A stretch of 64,000 nt of DNA from contig CM060109.1 of assembly GCA_030522415.1 (NCBI GenBank), positions 22,058,661 to 22,122,660 of the forward strand. The letters are read 5' to 3'. The notes beneath the pieces are model-generated. The model was not told the DNA's origin. It did no database searches and saw nothing but the letters and a program-made list of their open reading frames with translations. Positions 11,775 through 23,639 of the stretch are shown here, piece after piece; position 1 is the first letter of the stretch, and each line of letters starts with the position of its first letter. Position numbers and translations under genes: made by a program. Source of the DNA: Channallabes apus (lineage: Eukaryota; Chordata; Actinopteri; Siluriformes; Clariidae).

Positions 11775-13200
11775 TCTGTGCGAAAACTTGTAAATCCCTG
11801 TTTTTAATATAACACAGAGGCAGACTGTGTGAGCATGGGCGTGTATGTGTGTATAAGGGTGTGTGCAGTGAGTAGTAGTTCGCAATGTAGTGTCACTCTG
11901 CTTCTCTTTCGGACACTCATACACATCACAACCCTGTTATTTTCTTAGTTATTCACCTGTCATTCATCGGTAGATCATTAAACCTGTGGTTATTGTAGGT
12001 TTCCATCAGAGTAACTAGTAAATAAAACCCAGTAATTCTAATGTCTGTAAGCAATTTTTTAAGCAAATCTCAGAGTGCATACAGTGATGGTAACCTTACA
12101 AGTATTTTTTTGTGCTGATCTTCCTGATACAGTATGTGTCTGTTTTTCTATGTATGTATGTACTGTATATGTGTGTGTGCGTTGTGTGGGTGGGATGTGT
12201 GCTTAGCTGTAAGGGCTTAGTCCTCACACCCTCATGCCTGTCCATGCACACTACCCACAATCCTCTGTCTCAGTCAACAACCTGTAACATTCCAATGCTG
12301 AGGTCTGGAGTAGGAATGATGACATCATGACTTTAAAACTGCCCTGTCGGTCCGGCCACATCAAACACGTGTCATCTCCACGCCTGATGCATTAGAGTGA
12401 CCTTCATGACTTATCATGGTTGTATAAATTAGTGAAAATAAATTTTGCCAGCTCACTCATCTGAGACCTTCTTCTTCTCCCACTGCTGTGGTCTTTGCAT
12501 CCTGTCACCTCTGAGCAAAGTTCTTCACGGTTCCACTGCTCTGTTTAAGATAAGGTGTGTGGGTGTGTTTGCTGCTGCATGGGTGTGTGTGTGTGTGCAT
12601 CTGTGTGTACATGTGAAAACCAGTGTTAGTGCTTCTCCAGACAAAGGACAAGTACATAAACCATAACAGTGAAATTTAACACAGAAATAGAGGAAGGTGA
12701 CTTGCATAACCATGTTAGAAACAACACACACGTCTTAATCTTGTACATGTGTGTGGGCTCTCGTCTTCCTATGGCGTGCGTGCATGTCACGGTTGTCAGA
12801 AAACCATGCACATGGCCGTCAAGCACCATTTGGGCTAGACAGATAAAGCTCTTTCCATTCCCTTCCAATACACAGCAACATATGCACACACAAACCCACA
12901 CGTCAACACAATGGGCGAGATAAAATAATTGAGCCGTTATGGTGCCCGAAGAGGAAACATGGTTTTAAGCAGGTGATATTATGTGGACATGAAATACACA
13001 GCAGTGTATTAATATTCATGTTGTGGATAACATAATGTATAACAGCTTATCGTTAATGTTCTTCTTTTATTTGCATACAAACACTTACAAATTAAAATAC
13101 AGATATAATTTACTTCTCATATTTTGCACACACTTATGCATTGATAGTTTAATAGTTACTTAGTTAAAATTATATTTGTTTAAAATTGTACTAGTTAAAA
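11437..13200. other. intergenic stretch with small microsatellites
   Basis: No gene seen. Contains a trinucleotide ATC run (about 11746-11774) and short GT-rich patches (about 12165-12195 and 12555-12605). Open frames here derive from those simple repeats. Confidence 0.55.
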
Positions 13201-13204
13201 TTAC

Positions 13205-13908
13205 TGTACAAAAGTTTGAACACACCGTCTAATTCCGTGGTCGTTCCTGATTTTTATTGCAAAACAATACTGAAGGCGTCTAAAATATACAATAATCTCC
13301 TTTGAACAGTTGATATTGAGATGTATCTGCTGCTTATGCTCTATAAAGCCTTCATAACGGCTCTAATCTGAGGTGCTGTTTGTTAAGTGGTGATTTGTGA
13401 GGCTGGTAACTTTAAATTAACTTTCCTCAGCAGCAAAGGGAGGGTTTTGGTCTTGCTTTCCTGGGATGGTCTTCATGAGAGTTTCATCATGGTGCTTGAT
13501 GGGTTTTGCAAATGCACTTGACAATACTGTTCTTGCAAATCTTATACAATCACATATACAATACTGCACAGTAAATTATTCATTGCATTTTCTTAGTTTC
13601 TTACTTTATTCTTCTCATTTTCTACACAGTGCCTGGAGCAGACAGGGTTAAGGGCCTTGCTCAGGGTTCCAACAGCAGCAAACTGGTGGAGCAGGGTCTC
13701 GAACCGCCGACCTTCTGATCAGTAACCCAGAGCTTTAACACACAAAGCCACCACTGCCCAAACATATGTCCAAACTACTTTCTGTTGTTGTTACTTAACT
13801 GCCTAAAGCCATATGCGTTATTTCATAGTTTTGAAAAAATGCTCTATTGTTCTAGAATATAGGGGAAAAAATCCAAACTTGGGTTCAAACTTTTGAGTGG
13901 CACTGTAT
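13205..13908 (-). mobile_element. Tc1-type non-autonomous element, interrupted by a SINE
   Basis: The two ends read CAAAAGTTTGAACACACC (13209 onwards) and, inverted, TCAAACTTTTGAGTGGCAC (13890-13905), the terminal style of a common fish Tc1 MITE. The interior (13215-13520) is the reverse complement of the related copy at 26005-26558. A tRNA-derived SINE splits the right half. No transposase frame remains. Confidence 0.65.
13625..13765 (-). mobile_element. tRNA-derived SINE, partial
   Basis: The stretch GGGTTAAGGGCCTTGCTC followed by a B-box-like TCTCGAACCGCCGACC, on the minus strand, is the head and body of a widespread teleost SINE that recurs at 46541-46722. It sits inside the Tc1-type MITE and is therefore younger. 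Confidence 0.65.
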
Positions 13909-13947
13909 GTTGTTGGTTTTTTTTTTACTTTTACTGTATCTTAATTT

Positions 13948-14261
13948 CCCCGGCCAGGCTCGATTCCCGTCTCTGTGTGCATGGAGTTTGCATGTTCTCC
14001 CCGTGCTTGGTGGGTTTCATCCGGGTACTCCGGTTTCCTCCCACAGTCCAAAGATATGCAGATTAGGCTAACTGGCCTTCCCAAATTGACCGTAGTGTGT
14101 GAATTAGTGTGTGAATGTGCGTATGTGTGCGTGCCCTGCGATGGATTGGCACCCTGTCCAGGGTGTACCCCGCCTGGTGCCCGAGGTCTCCTGGGATGGG
14201 CTCCAGGTCCCCCGCGACCCTGAATAGAGGATAAAACGGTATAGAAGATGAATGAATGAAT
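13948..14261 (+). mobile_element. DANA-like tRNA-derived SINE, head truncated
   Basis: Contains the conserved body of this SINE family (GGAGTTTGCATGTTCTCCCC, 13983 onwards), a GATTGGCACCCTGTCCAGGG segment and the tail ending in GAATGAATGAATG. It begins after the B box, so the promoter half is missing. Confidence 0.8.
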
Positions 14262-14369
14262 GTATCTTAATTTTCTTCAAAAGATAGTAGTTTAATGTTT
14301 TTAATAAAAGTACCTGAACACCAGATTTTGAGACAGCCATAACTATCAATTACTATATCGTCCAATCCC

Positions 14370-14605
14370 ACAAGATCATCACAGAACACTCGCACACACA
14401 CAAACTCACATACTATGGGAAATTTGGAAATGCCAATTAACCTAAGCTGCATGTCTCTGGTCGGTGGGAGAAAACCAGAATATCTGGACGAAACCCACTC
14501 ACAGGGAGAACATGCAAACTCCAAACACACAGACCTGAGGAGGGAATTGAAACCTTGACTCTGGAAGTGAGAGGCCGCATGGCTAACCACTATTGCATTG
14601 TGTCA
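14370..14605 (-). mobile_element. DANA-like SINE, minus strand, diverged
   Basis: Reverse-oriented copy of the same body (GGGAGAACATGCAAACTCC at 14503-14521) with the tRNA-like head toward 14600. It lies tail to tail with the preceding copy, and its head end is caught in the hairpin that follows. Confidence 0.75.
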
Positions 14606-14664
14606 CGGATGGAGAGCTATATATATATTGTTATATATTGTAGCTCTCCATCCGTGACACAATG

Positions 14665-14668
<4 letters not shown>
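14592..14668. repeat. perfect 28-bp inverted repeat with 21-nt loop
   Basis: 14592-14619 and 14641-14668 are exact reverse complements around an AT-rich loop; a long TA run follows at once. The arms include the head of the preceding SINE, so the right arm is an inverted duplicate of SINE sequence. Confidence 0.95.

Positions 14669-14723
<55 letters not shown>
14667..14723. repeat. (TA)n microsatellite
   Basis: Uninterrupted TA run after the hairpin. Confidence 0.9.
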
Positions 14724-14728
<5 letters not shown>

Positions 14729-15224
14729 ATACAATGAAATGATGTATAAATAAGATAGAATTGTGATAGATTTATATATTATATATTACCGAACTCCTGT
14801 TGTATTAAGCTTCCTTGTTAATACATGTTAATAGTGTCAATTGCTGTTGAAGTGTCTTGCAAGTAAATGGGAAAAAGATTTATTCCTATAGAACAAAAAC
14901 ACTTGAGGGAATGAGTAACCTTCACCTCAGCCTACTCATAGTTTCTCAGATGACATACACTTATGTACACTTATAAAATGATAAATATATCGCTGATACC
15001 TATTTCCGCTACCCTACCAGTAGTTTAGAGTTTACAACCCATATTCTTGTTTATTTATTGTCTTGTGTATTTATTGTCATGCCTCACACTGTTGTAAATT
15101 AGCATTTTATATAGTCTTGTATATTGTTACATGTTGCACCAAGGTCCTGCAATTCGGGAGTGAAAGGTGATAAAATTGTAATGTGTCTGACTTTAGTGGC
15201 TGTGTACTGTAAATAGATTTGCGA

Positions 15225-15360
15225 GGGTGTTCAAGTAAAACCGGCACTTTTGATTGTGCAGAATGCAGTTATGAAAGTAAAAATGACTTTTATTTCTCAA
15301 TATAATCTCCTGCTATATGAACTTATCCCAACAATTCAGTAGTGCTTGGATATCATCAAG
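15225..15360. repeat. mariner-like terminal relic
   Basis: GTGTTCAAGTAAAACCGGCA and the following TTTTGATTGTGCAGAAT resemble the start of the repeat at 19235-19490 (GTGTTCAAGTCAAACCGGGA). Two related fragments 4 kb apart suggest ends of one transposon family, perhaps mariner-like. No transposase was recognised in either. Confidence 0.35.
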
Positions 15361-15659
15361 GTAGAAACATTTCTCAGTACGCCATCTATCTATATATAGA
15401 AAACACGAATTCTGTTTGGCCTGCCGCAGGTGGCTGGTGTAGCGGGCATCCCCTACAGTGTCATCAAAAGGCAGTGCCATCAAAAGTAACAGCAGACAGC
15501 GTCATCATCACTTTTTATCCCATACTGAATATATCTGTCGAAACATTGGAGCTGCGGGCAGATTCCATTCTCAGGGATTGCTTGGATGCGGGCATTAAGA
15601 CCCACAAGCAGGTGGAGCCGCAGGTACCCCCTAGTAGGCCATAATCAAATGCAATAAGA

Positions 15660-17250
15660 GTCTCATTACTTTACTGCGTTTGTCTTAGTCACAAATATAA
15701 CTCTAGTGAAGAATTTGTGAGTATATACACACTGTACTTTATCAATACATAGCATATACTTTATACTTAATACTTCTTGAAATATACTATAGAGACAATA
15801 TGAGATTATATTAACTGCGACCAAACCATAGTGACTGTCTTGACCTGACTACAGGTTAAAATGTTTAAATTTATGCATGATTCTGCTCAAATATAAGAAA
15901 TGCTTTGTTACTGATCAAATTTTGTGTACCAGGTTTGAGGATTCTTGAGTTGTTGAAAATGGGTTAGGTTAATCCGTTGCATAAAACATAAATTTTGGTG
16001 TACCACAAAGCTCAGGTTTGAGGACCCTTGAGTTGTCGAAAAAGAATTCAGTTAATCCGTTGCATAAAAAACTGTGACTATGAATATCAACTAATTTTTC
16101 TGTAGACTTTCAGCTAGACTCTAAATTACGAGACATAAACATATAAAAATGTGCAACAGTATTTATCTAAAAAAAAAAAATGAAAGAGACAACCTGCAGG
16201 ACAACTACTGTTCTGTTATTGGTTCCATTTCACCTCTCCAGGGGATAACGTAAACAGGAATGCATTTTGCTTTCCATGCTCCAGAACATTCCATAAAGGG
16301 TCTAAGTTTAGCTCTCGTAATTTAGAAGGCCAAACCCAGGTATCTGATTTTTATCTTTAGACTTTATAAAACCACTATTGTGCAATATATGTTGTGGTTG
16401 GAGTGCGATGTTACACAAAGCTTGTAATGTGCTGAGGGAGCAGAGGTTGAGCCATAAGGTGCATCTGGTCTTGTAAAATGACCTCATATGCCTTGGCCAT
16501 TACACGGTGCTGTCAAGCAATTTTCAGACCTAATGACTTCCAGGAAATGGTTGGCTATAACATCATGGATCCCCCCGGCATCCCCTGGTTTAACAGGGGA
16601 CACGAACATAAACAAGCCTAAATGAGGTTGAAAGACATCCTGTCAAATCATACACCCAGTGATCTTTTAACTGCATTAGCACCGGCTTAATTTTGTTCAT
16701 TCACTAAAATTAGATTCTTGACAGCTTGAGAGACATTGACTATAATCAGAACAATATTGACATGTCTGTCTGTCTGCAGATTAACCCAAAGGCTAGAATG
16801 GGTCTTTATGCATATTGCATTTTTCTTCGGTCTTTGTTTGTTTGTTAACATTAAAACTACTAGAACAGTTCATGTATTTTTAAAAACTCTGCTCCAGCAT
16901 TTTTTGTCAGAATGTTTCTTCTTCCATGTTGTGCCTTTGTGTTAGCTCTAAAGGGCCCTGTCATAAATTCTAGCTTTGCATTTCTACCCAGTTTCTGTTG
17001 AGTCGAGACAAAAAGTGCTGTTTTTGGATCCTTCATTTCGTTATGATTTGTCCTGGTTTTTGATGAACATTAAATAATTTGGCAAGTGTTTAGGCACTTG
17101 GGCATCTAAAACTCTAAATGTGTTGCTTTGTATGCGTTTATTTTTGTGAGTGATGCATATAAGTTTTGCTGGGTAAAACACCGAGCGCTGAAATTAACCT
17201 AACATGACTCGCTCATGAAATTGCAAATTGATTTTCACAAAGTTAAAAAC
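15660..17250. other. gene-free stretch with a local direct duplication
   Basis: About 70 bases at 15927-15996 recur diverged at 16006-16072 (shared AGGTTTGAGGA and TTAATCCGTTGCATAAAA). Otherwise no gene, RNA or clear repeat family was seen. Confidence 0.6.
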
Positions 17251-17259
17251 ATTCTTTTA

Positions 17260-17490
17260 TACAACTTATCCAGTCACAGGGCCTGGAGTCTATGCCAGGG
17301 AACTCAAGGCACCCTGGCAGAATGCAGAGCAAAAGCTCACACCCACTCAAACATCCAATCACACACTATGGCAATTTTAAAATGCCAATCATCCTACAAT
17401 GCCTGTCTTTGGGCTGTAAAGGGAACCTGGAATAACCAGACAAGGTCCAAAAAGGCACAGGGAGAACATGGAAACACTATGCACATTTAA
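17260..17490 (-). mobile_element. DANA-like SINE fragment, strongly diverged
   Basis: Minus-strand remnants of the SINE body (TCACACACTATGGCAATTTT and GGGAGAACATGGAAACAC) in the expected order. The head is missing and the whole copy is heavily mutated. Confidence 0.6.
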
Positions 17491-17686
17491 TGTGAGTGTG
17501 CCCTGGGTGTCAAATCAGTAAATTAAAATAAATAAATAAATAAATATCCAGTGGGGTGTGTAGCTCTTTTCTTCTTATCTCAGACAGACTGCAGATTTCA
17601 TACTCTATGTATATCCGAGTGTGACAACATCCTTCCTATGTACTGTATAATTCAAAAGTATTTATTGACCTTCAACTCTAGATTAA

Positions 17687-18060
17687 TGGCGGCGCGGTGG
17701 TGTAGTGGTTAGCACTGTCGCCTTGCACCTCCAGGGTCTGGGTTCGATTCCTCGGCCAGGCTCGATTCCCGTCTCTGTGTGCATGGAGTTTGCATGTTCT
17801 CCCCGTGCTTGGTGGGTTTCCTCCGGGTTCTCCGGTTTCCTCCCACAGTCCAAAGATATGCAGGTTAGGCTAATTGGCGTTCCTAAATTGCCCGTAGTGT
17901 GTGATTGGGTGTGTGAGTGTGTGCATGTGTGTGTGCCCTGTGATGGATTGGCACCCTGTCCAGGGTGTACCCTGCCTAGTGCCCGAAGTCTCCTGGGATA
18001 GGCTCCAGGTCCCCCGCGACCCTGAACACAGGATTAAGCGGTATAGAAAATGAAGGAATG
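17687..18060 (+). mobile_element. full-length DANA-like SINE with target-site duplication
   Basis: The copy keeps a tRNA-like head with a pol III A box (TAGTGGTTAGC, 17703-17713) and B box (GGTTCGATTCC, 17741-17751), the full body and the tail. The 13 bases AACTCTAGATTAA occur directly before it (17674-17686) and after it (18061-18073), an exact duplication typical of LINE-mobilised insertion. It is the best-preserved SINE in the window. Confidence 0.93.
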
Positions 18061-18131
18061 AACTCTAGATTAAGTTCAATGTGGCACATCTGAAAGTATC
18101 TAATGTTACTGCTGACCTCTTTATAAAATCT

Positions 18132-18182
<51 letters not shown>
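18132..18182. repeat. (CA)n microsatellite
   Basis: Uninterrupted CA run; a G homopolymer of about 17 bases follows at 18313-18330. Confidence 0.9.
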
Positions 18183-18185
<3 letters not shown>

Positions 18186-18189
18186 TGCA

Positions 18190-19230
18190 TTGCAGGCCCA
18201 AAAAAATTAAGTATATTCTCTGTTTAGATTAATGACAATGGCAGTACAGATATGTAGCTACAAAATGAAATAACTTTATTTTGGCAGTTTTGAGAAAAAC
18301 TATTTTTCTTGTGGGGGGGGGGGGGGGGATGGGCGTGTGAGAGGACTTTGTGCATGGTTTCGTTGCATCACAAGGGCTTTAAAAAGTACGAATGCCAAAA
18401 TTTGGTTGGTTGCAAAAACGTATATTTTGCCACAATAAATCAGCCATAAATCATGTAATGGATTGATCAACAATATATTGGTGAAATTTTTATAAAATAT
18501 ATACAGTAGTACGTATATAGCAAACCTATGGCTGCCTGGACAGTCATGCTCACATCAATATGCAATCATTTCTGTGTGTTACATAAGGAATAAATAATTT
18601 GGGGATTGTGTGGTGTATGATTTTCGATAACAACACTACGTAAAATATTTTATTTCTCTCATGCCACAGCAAACAATTAGTTTTCTTATTCATTAAGGAA
18701 TGACATCATTTTAACTATATTGTTATGTCGTGTTTATTGTTACATTCATTATTGTGGAGCATCTGTGAAACACATTAGTTCCTGTTATTATCCCTTACAG
18801 TATATTTTATCAGGCATAAGCAGTAATTATTAATTTACCAGCCTCTTTTTTCCCCTCTCTTGAATATGAGAATACAAAAATACAGGCTTTTTGCTGTCAT
18901 GTTGCTGAGAAATTGGAAAAAGACCTCTGTCCTATAGACTCCTCCGTGTTAAAAACTTACTGACTGTTGCACATGGCTGACACTGGAGACTCCTTCTATG
19001 AATGTTAAATAAACATATCCCGAAAGAAAACTTTAGCTGTTATTTAAATGGTAACTATATGTGTTGCAAATCTATTTACATTATATGAACCTGTTATTTA
19101 CTGTCAAGAGACATACTGTACTGTTAAAAAAAATCACACATTCTGAGCTGAGAACAAGGGGACAATTTAAAGAGTTATTTCAGAGCACAAGGTACTAGAC
19201 ATGGTACCTGGTACTACTGTAGGTACTAGG
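18190..19230. other. gene-free AT-rich stretch
   Basis: No coding frame or recognisable repeat beyond the G homopolymer near 18313. Confidence 0.5.
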
Positions 19231-19234
19231 TGCG

Positions 19235-19490
19235 AGGTGTGTTCAAGTCAAACCGGGATTTTTGATTGTGCAGAATAACAGTTTTCAAAGATCAGGGATT
19301 GGCCAAAAGTTCATGGGAACGACTGCAGTGAGCTCCGAGCCGGTTTGTCATTCATGGACAAATGGCCTTCTTTAAAATGGTCGCACCATTCAGATTCTAA
19401 GAATCTCATCACCATACTGAGCTGAAAAAAAAAATCATCAGGAAATGTCAATTCACAAGAAATTTCATCAAGTCCTGGTTTGATATATAT
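19235..19490. repeat. mariner-like relic
   Basis: Starts with GTGTGTTCAAGTCAAACCGG and runs through TGGCCAAAAGTTCATGGGAA; the start matches the fragment at 15225. The following sequence looks like the untranslated and N-terminal part of a decayed transposase gene, but no frame survives. Confidence 0.35.
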
Positions 19491-19499
19491 ATTTTAATT

Positions 19500-20590
19500 A
19501 TGTGTATGAATGGATGAATGAATGAATGAATGAATACTTCATTTTCATTAAAAAACATGCAATAGTTTCGCACATTCAGAAGAAAATTATTTATGTGGCA
19601 GCTGACTCGCTATTTTGACTGAAAGAAAATGTATTTCTCAGTCATTACACTGTAAATATTTAAAAATATATTGCATGGTAAATGTACAGCTGATGGGAAT
19701 ATGTTGATTATGGTGAAACATATATTGCATAGTAAGGAACCTGTATAATAAATATATTGCACCACTAAAGATAATTTTATATATATATATATATATAAAG
19801 ATTGAAAAAGGTCAAATTCGACCATAACCACACCATAAAAATTCTACCATTACCACACATGTATCTGGTCTTCATATTCACTCATACTGAAATTAAGAAG
19901 TGAAGGGGGATTGTGAGTAACACCAAGGTGACGATATGTGAGGAATGTTCACTACGTTTACCTGGGACAAAGGCACACATGCACAAGCACATGCACGCAC
20001 GCACACACACAAGTATTCTTTGGTTTTCCCAGAAAAAAACATAGGACGGGTTCTGTAATTACACAACTGTTCTCGAGCACAATCTGTGACCAGAGGTTCT
20101 GAAAGAATTCTTACAATTTGAAATCTTTGCCCATTTCCATTGCAGGGCTAGCAGGTGCTTCCTCAAAGTCACATGAAAACAGCTACAGTTTTCAAGCTAC
20201 TGCTCATCATGTGGCACCTGAACATACTTGGAGGAAAGTGCTAATTGCACACATGAGCTCACAGAAGCCCAGCAGTCATTAGTGTCACCATGACTGACAG
20301 GGGAGAGACTAATGTCATCTCTTCTCTCAGATCTCAGATAATTGTATCCAGAATCAAACCCAAAGTGGGTGTGGCATGACCTGGAAAGTGTGCTTTTTTT
20401 TGTTGTTGTTGTTGTTGTTGTTTTTTTGCTTTCTTGCTTTTCATTTTTGATGAATGTGATGAATATTGTTTCATAGATTAAAGAAAATTACATAAAATTC
20501 TGTTCTACAATCTGTGCATTTCTACTAGCTGTCCTAATACAATAAAACAAACTAGCGTGAAGAATTTTCCCCATTGCATTACTTTTATTA
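19500..20590. other. gene-free stretch
   Basis: Holds small simple repeats: a GAAT run at about 19508-19535, a TA patch near 19779-19796 and a TTG run near 20402-20420. Nothing else was recognised. Confidence 0.5.
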
Positions 20591-20599
20591 CTTCTTACT

Positions 20600-21160
20600 T
20601 TATAACATTGGTTCATTAAGGAGCCAGCTTCCCAGATTTGTAGTGACTCCCTCTGCCCTCCGGACCTGTCTGACCCATCCTGGTGCCTCGCTTCTCGTTG
20701 AAGATCTTGTCACATGGATGCCCCGTGTGTCTCTTTGGGATGCGTCTGGTGTCTGGGGACAGTTTCACTCTACCATGAAGACGGTCCTGGCCTCGACTGA
20801 TTGACAGCTGTTTCTCTGAAGATTTGGCTGCAGTTGCTCGATAGTTCAGGACTGGAATTTCTTTCAAGTCTACCTGAGTCTCCAATAACTACCTGGACTC
20901 CATATTAACATCAATTAACATCAAATGTTATACAGTAGCTGAACTGCCTGCCACCTAACACACTGTATAAATGCAGATCATTTCGTGCTATCTGTTTCAC
21001 CCAGATGAGGATGGGTTCCCTGTTGAGTCTGGTTCCTCTCAAGGTTTCTTCCTATTACCATCTCACGGAGTTTTTCCTTGCCACTGTCGCCCTCGACTTC
21101 CTCATCAGGGACAATCTGACCATTTTGATTCATACACATTCACATTCCATACAAACTTAA
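20600..21160 (+). mobile_element. L2-type LINE 3' untranslated fragment
   Basis: The part at about 20998-21110 (GATGAGGATGGGTTCCCTGT, TCTCAAGGTTTCTTCCT, GAGTTTTTCCTTGCCAC) is the reverse complement, with divergence, of the 3' region of the minus-strand LINE at about 34240-34360. The coding part and terminal tail are absent. Confidence 0.65.
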
Positions 21161-21712
21161 GTAATTTTCTGTTTTCATATTGTCCACTAAAACATAAATT
21201 TTTCAAAGCTGGAACAGGGATAGTAATGTCTGAACAGGGAAAGCGATGTTTTATCATTCCCTTCAATTATGTAAAGAGGCTTACATAAGGTTTTCAAACT
21301 AATGAGTATGATACAAATACAGAGCGAATAAAAAGCCTAGAGTTTTAAAGACTATAGTACAATAGCAGTGTTGAAATAAAGAACCAAATCACAGCAATGC
21401 ATGATAGAGTTCCAGACGGAATATGATAATATTGGGCATTTAATGATTTAAAAAAAATTGTTTAAAAAGAAATGTTCCAATAAGACAATGATCTTGAATC
21501 CAAATTCGATGCTGGTTGAGGAATTAATACAGAAAGCCAGCGTTAAGCTTTTAACTCTCTTTAAAATGTGTAGACTGTTTAAGTGAACACTTCCAGTTCT
21601 GCCAAGAAGAGTGGTCAGATTTCCAACCGGAATTCCGCGAGAAGTTTCTTGTTGGCTCCCATACATAAGTGCACTGTAAAAAAATTGATTAGTGTTGAGG
21701 CAGATTTAACTC

Positions 21713-22034
21713 TCTCATTCACTCACTCACCAGTCTATACTGCTTTATCCTGTATACATGGTCATGGGAAGCCTCAGGAGACATGGGGCAGGGTACACCC
21801 TGGACAGGGTTCAATCCATCACCGGGCACAAACACACACTCATTCATACACTATGGGGCAATTTGAGAATGGCAATTAGCATAATTCTGCATGTCTTGGG
21901 AGGAACCCAGAGTACCCATAGGAAACCATCAAGCACAGGGACATGCAAACTCCATGCATCCATAACCCACGGTGGGAATCGAACACGGACCCCGGAGGTG
22001 CAAGGCGACAGTGCTATCCACTACACTAACGATT
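21713..22034 (-). mobile_element. DANA-like SINE, minus strand, nearly complete
   Basis: Head at the right (GTGGATAGCACTGTCGCCTT read on the minus strand, with a B box near 21975), body and tail (ACTCACTCACCAG) at the left. The copy is diverged but collinear with the full copy at 17687. Confidence 0.8.
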
Positions 22035-22049
22035 TCACTAATTGTTAAT

Positions 22050-23255
22050 TTACACTATTCAGCCACTTCATTGACCAGCCACTTCATCACTTCAGTAACA
22101 GGTTGGACCCCCGTTTGATTTCCAGAGGTGTCAAGTAATGAAGTACAAATACTTCGTTACGTTACTTAAGTAGAAATTTTGGGTATCTATACTTTACTGG
22201 AGTAATTATTTTTCAGCCGACTTTTTACTTCTACTCCTTACATTTTTAAGCAATTATCTGTACTTTCTACTCCTTACATTTTAAAAATAGCCTCGTTACT
22301 CTATTTTTATGATCAGAACGCGCAACCCCCCCCCCCGGTCGCATGATAAGAACGCGCACAACGCCCCATCCCCCCCCCCACCGCCTAACCCCGTCGCAAG
22401 ATCAGAAAGCGAGACCTTAATGCTTTTGTCGCCCCTCATGGTACTTTTACTTTTATACTTTAAGTAGTTTTGAAACCAGAACTTTTAAACTTTTACTTAA
22501 GTAAAAAGCTTGGGTTGATACTTCAACTTCTAAAGAAGTATTTTTGAACCCTAGTATCTATACTTCTACTCAAGTAATGAATGTGAATACTTTTGACACC
22601 ACTGTTGATTTCAAAACTGCATTAATTTTTAATGGCATAGACTCAACAAGGTGCAGGAAATATTCTTTAGTAATTTTGGTCCATATTGAAACGATGGCAT
22701 CACCTTAATTTCTTAAGTCCACCTTAAGTTCTTAGCTGACAGGATTGGCACTCAGTATGGTCTTCTGCTGCTGTAGTCCATCTGCTTGAATGTTCAGATT
22801 TGCTCTTTGCCATTCCTCGGTTGTGAAGTTATGTAAGTTATAGTTGCCGTACTGTCAGCTTGAACCAGTCTGGCCATTCTCCGCTGCCCTCTGGCATCAA
22901 CAAGACATTTTCCCCCCAGAGAATTGCCACTCACTGGATATTTTCTCTCTTTCAGACCATTCCCTGTAATCCCTAGGAAAGGTTATGTCTGAAAATCACC
23001 GTAGATCATCAGTTTTAGAAATACTCAGACCAGAATGTCTGGAAGCAACAAACAAGCCACGTTGAAAATCACTTATATCACCTTTTCTTTTCCATTCTGA
23101 TGTTCGGTTTGAACTTCAGCAGGTCGTCTTGACCTTGTCTACATGCCTGAATGAATTGAACTGCTGCCGTGTGTCTGAATGATTAGATATTTAACTGCTT
23201 GCAGTGACAAGCAGTTAAACAGCTGTACCTAATTTTTGTACAGATTTTCCTTTGT
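22050..23255 (-). pseudogene. Tc1-type element relic, minus strand, split by a hAT MITE
   Basis: Ends look like CACTATTCAGCCACTTCATT at 22053 and, inverted, CAGCTGTACCTAATTTTTGT at 23220-23240. The interior on the minus strand resembles the N-terminal half of a Tc1 transposase: a segment with the sense of ISKTDDL near 22995, one like MARLVQADS near 22855-22880, one like SSRRPY near 22755. The catalytic half is gone and many stops are present. A 482-bp hAT MITE sits inside. Confidence 0.6.
22123..22604. mobile_element. hAT-type MITE with 8-bp target duplication
   Basis: Ends CAGAGGTGTCAAGTA and TACTTTTGACACCACTG are inverted repeats, and TTGATTTC stands on both sides (22115-22122 and 22605-22612), the 8-bp duplication of hAT elements. 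The interior is rich in AAGTA-type tracts and holds two C homopolymers (near 22326-22337 and 22370-22380). No coding capacity. Confidence 0.85.
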
Positions 23256-23519
23256 AAGTTGGAAAGGTGTGAGTTCAGCTGTAGCTGATTTGCTGGTCTG
23301 ATTTTCTTCCTGATTGAATTGCTGTTCGTCAGGTTGTTATTTCTTGATTTTAAAGTAAATTCATGTAGGTATTTGATGTCTGACTTAACACTTGCACCAT
23401 AACGACATATTTATGGTAATTGGGGGACGATTTAAACTGCTGTTATGCATGGATTGTGCAATTTCTATATGTGTTTTAACTAAGCACAGTGGCTTAGGAT
23501 TTATCAGTCATCTCACTCC

Positions 23520-23625
23520 TGTAGGGTTCAGGGTTCAGGGTTCAGACCTCACCTCTGCTCTGGGTGTGGAGTTTGCATGTTCTTCCTGTGCTTGGTGGAT
23601 TTCTTCCTACAGTCAAGACAAGTGA
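23520..23625 (+). mobile_element. DANA-like SINE fragment
   Basis: Only the centre is recognisable (GGAGTTTGCATGTTCTTCCT, then TTGGTGGATTTCTTCC), preceded by a small GGGTTCA triplication. Confidence 0.55.
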
Positions 23626-23639
23626 CCTAGGTAAATCTA

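Noticed and set aside
17703..17751. tRNA-like A and B boxes
   Set aside because: They belong to the head of a SINE with target duplication and do not fold into a full tRNA gene; the same holds for the other SINE copies.
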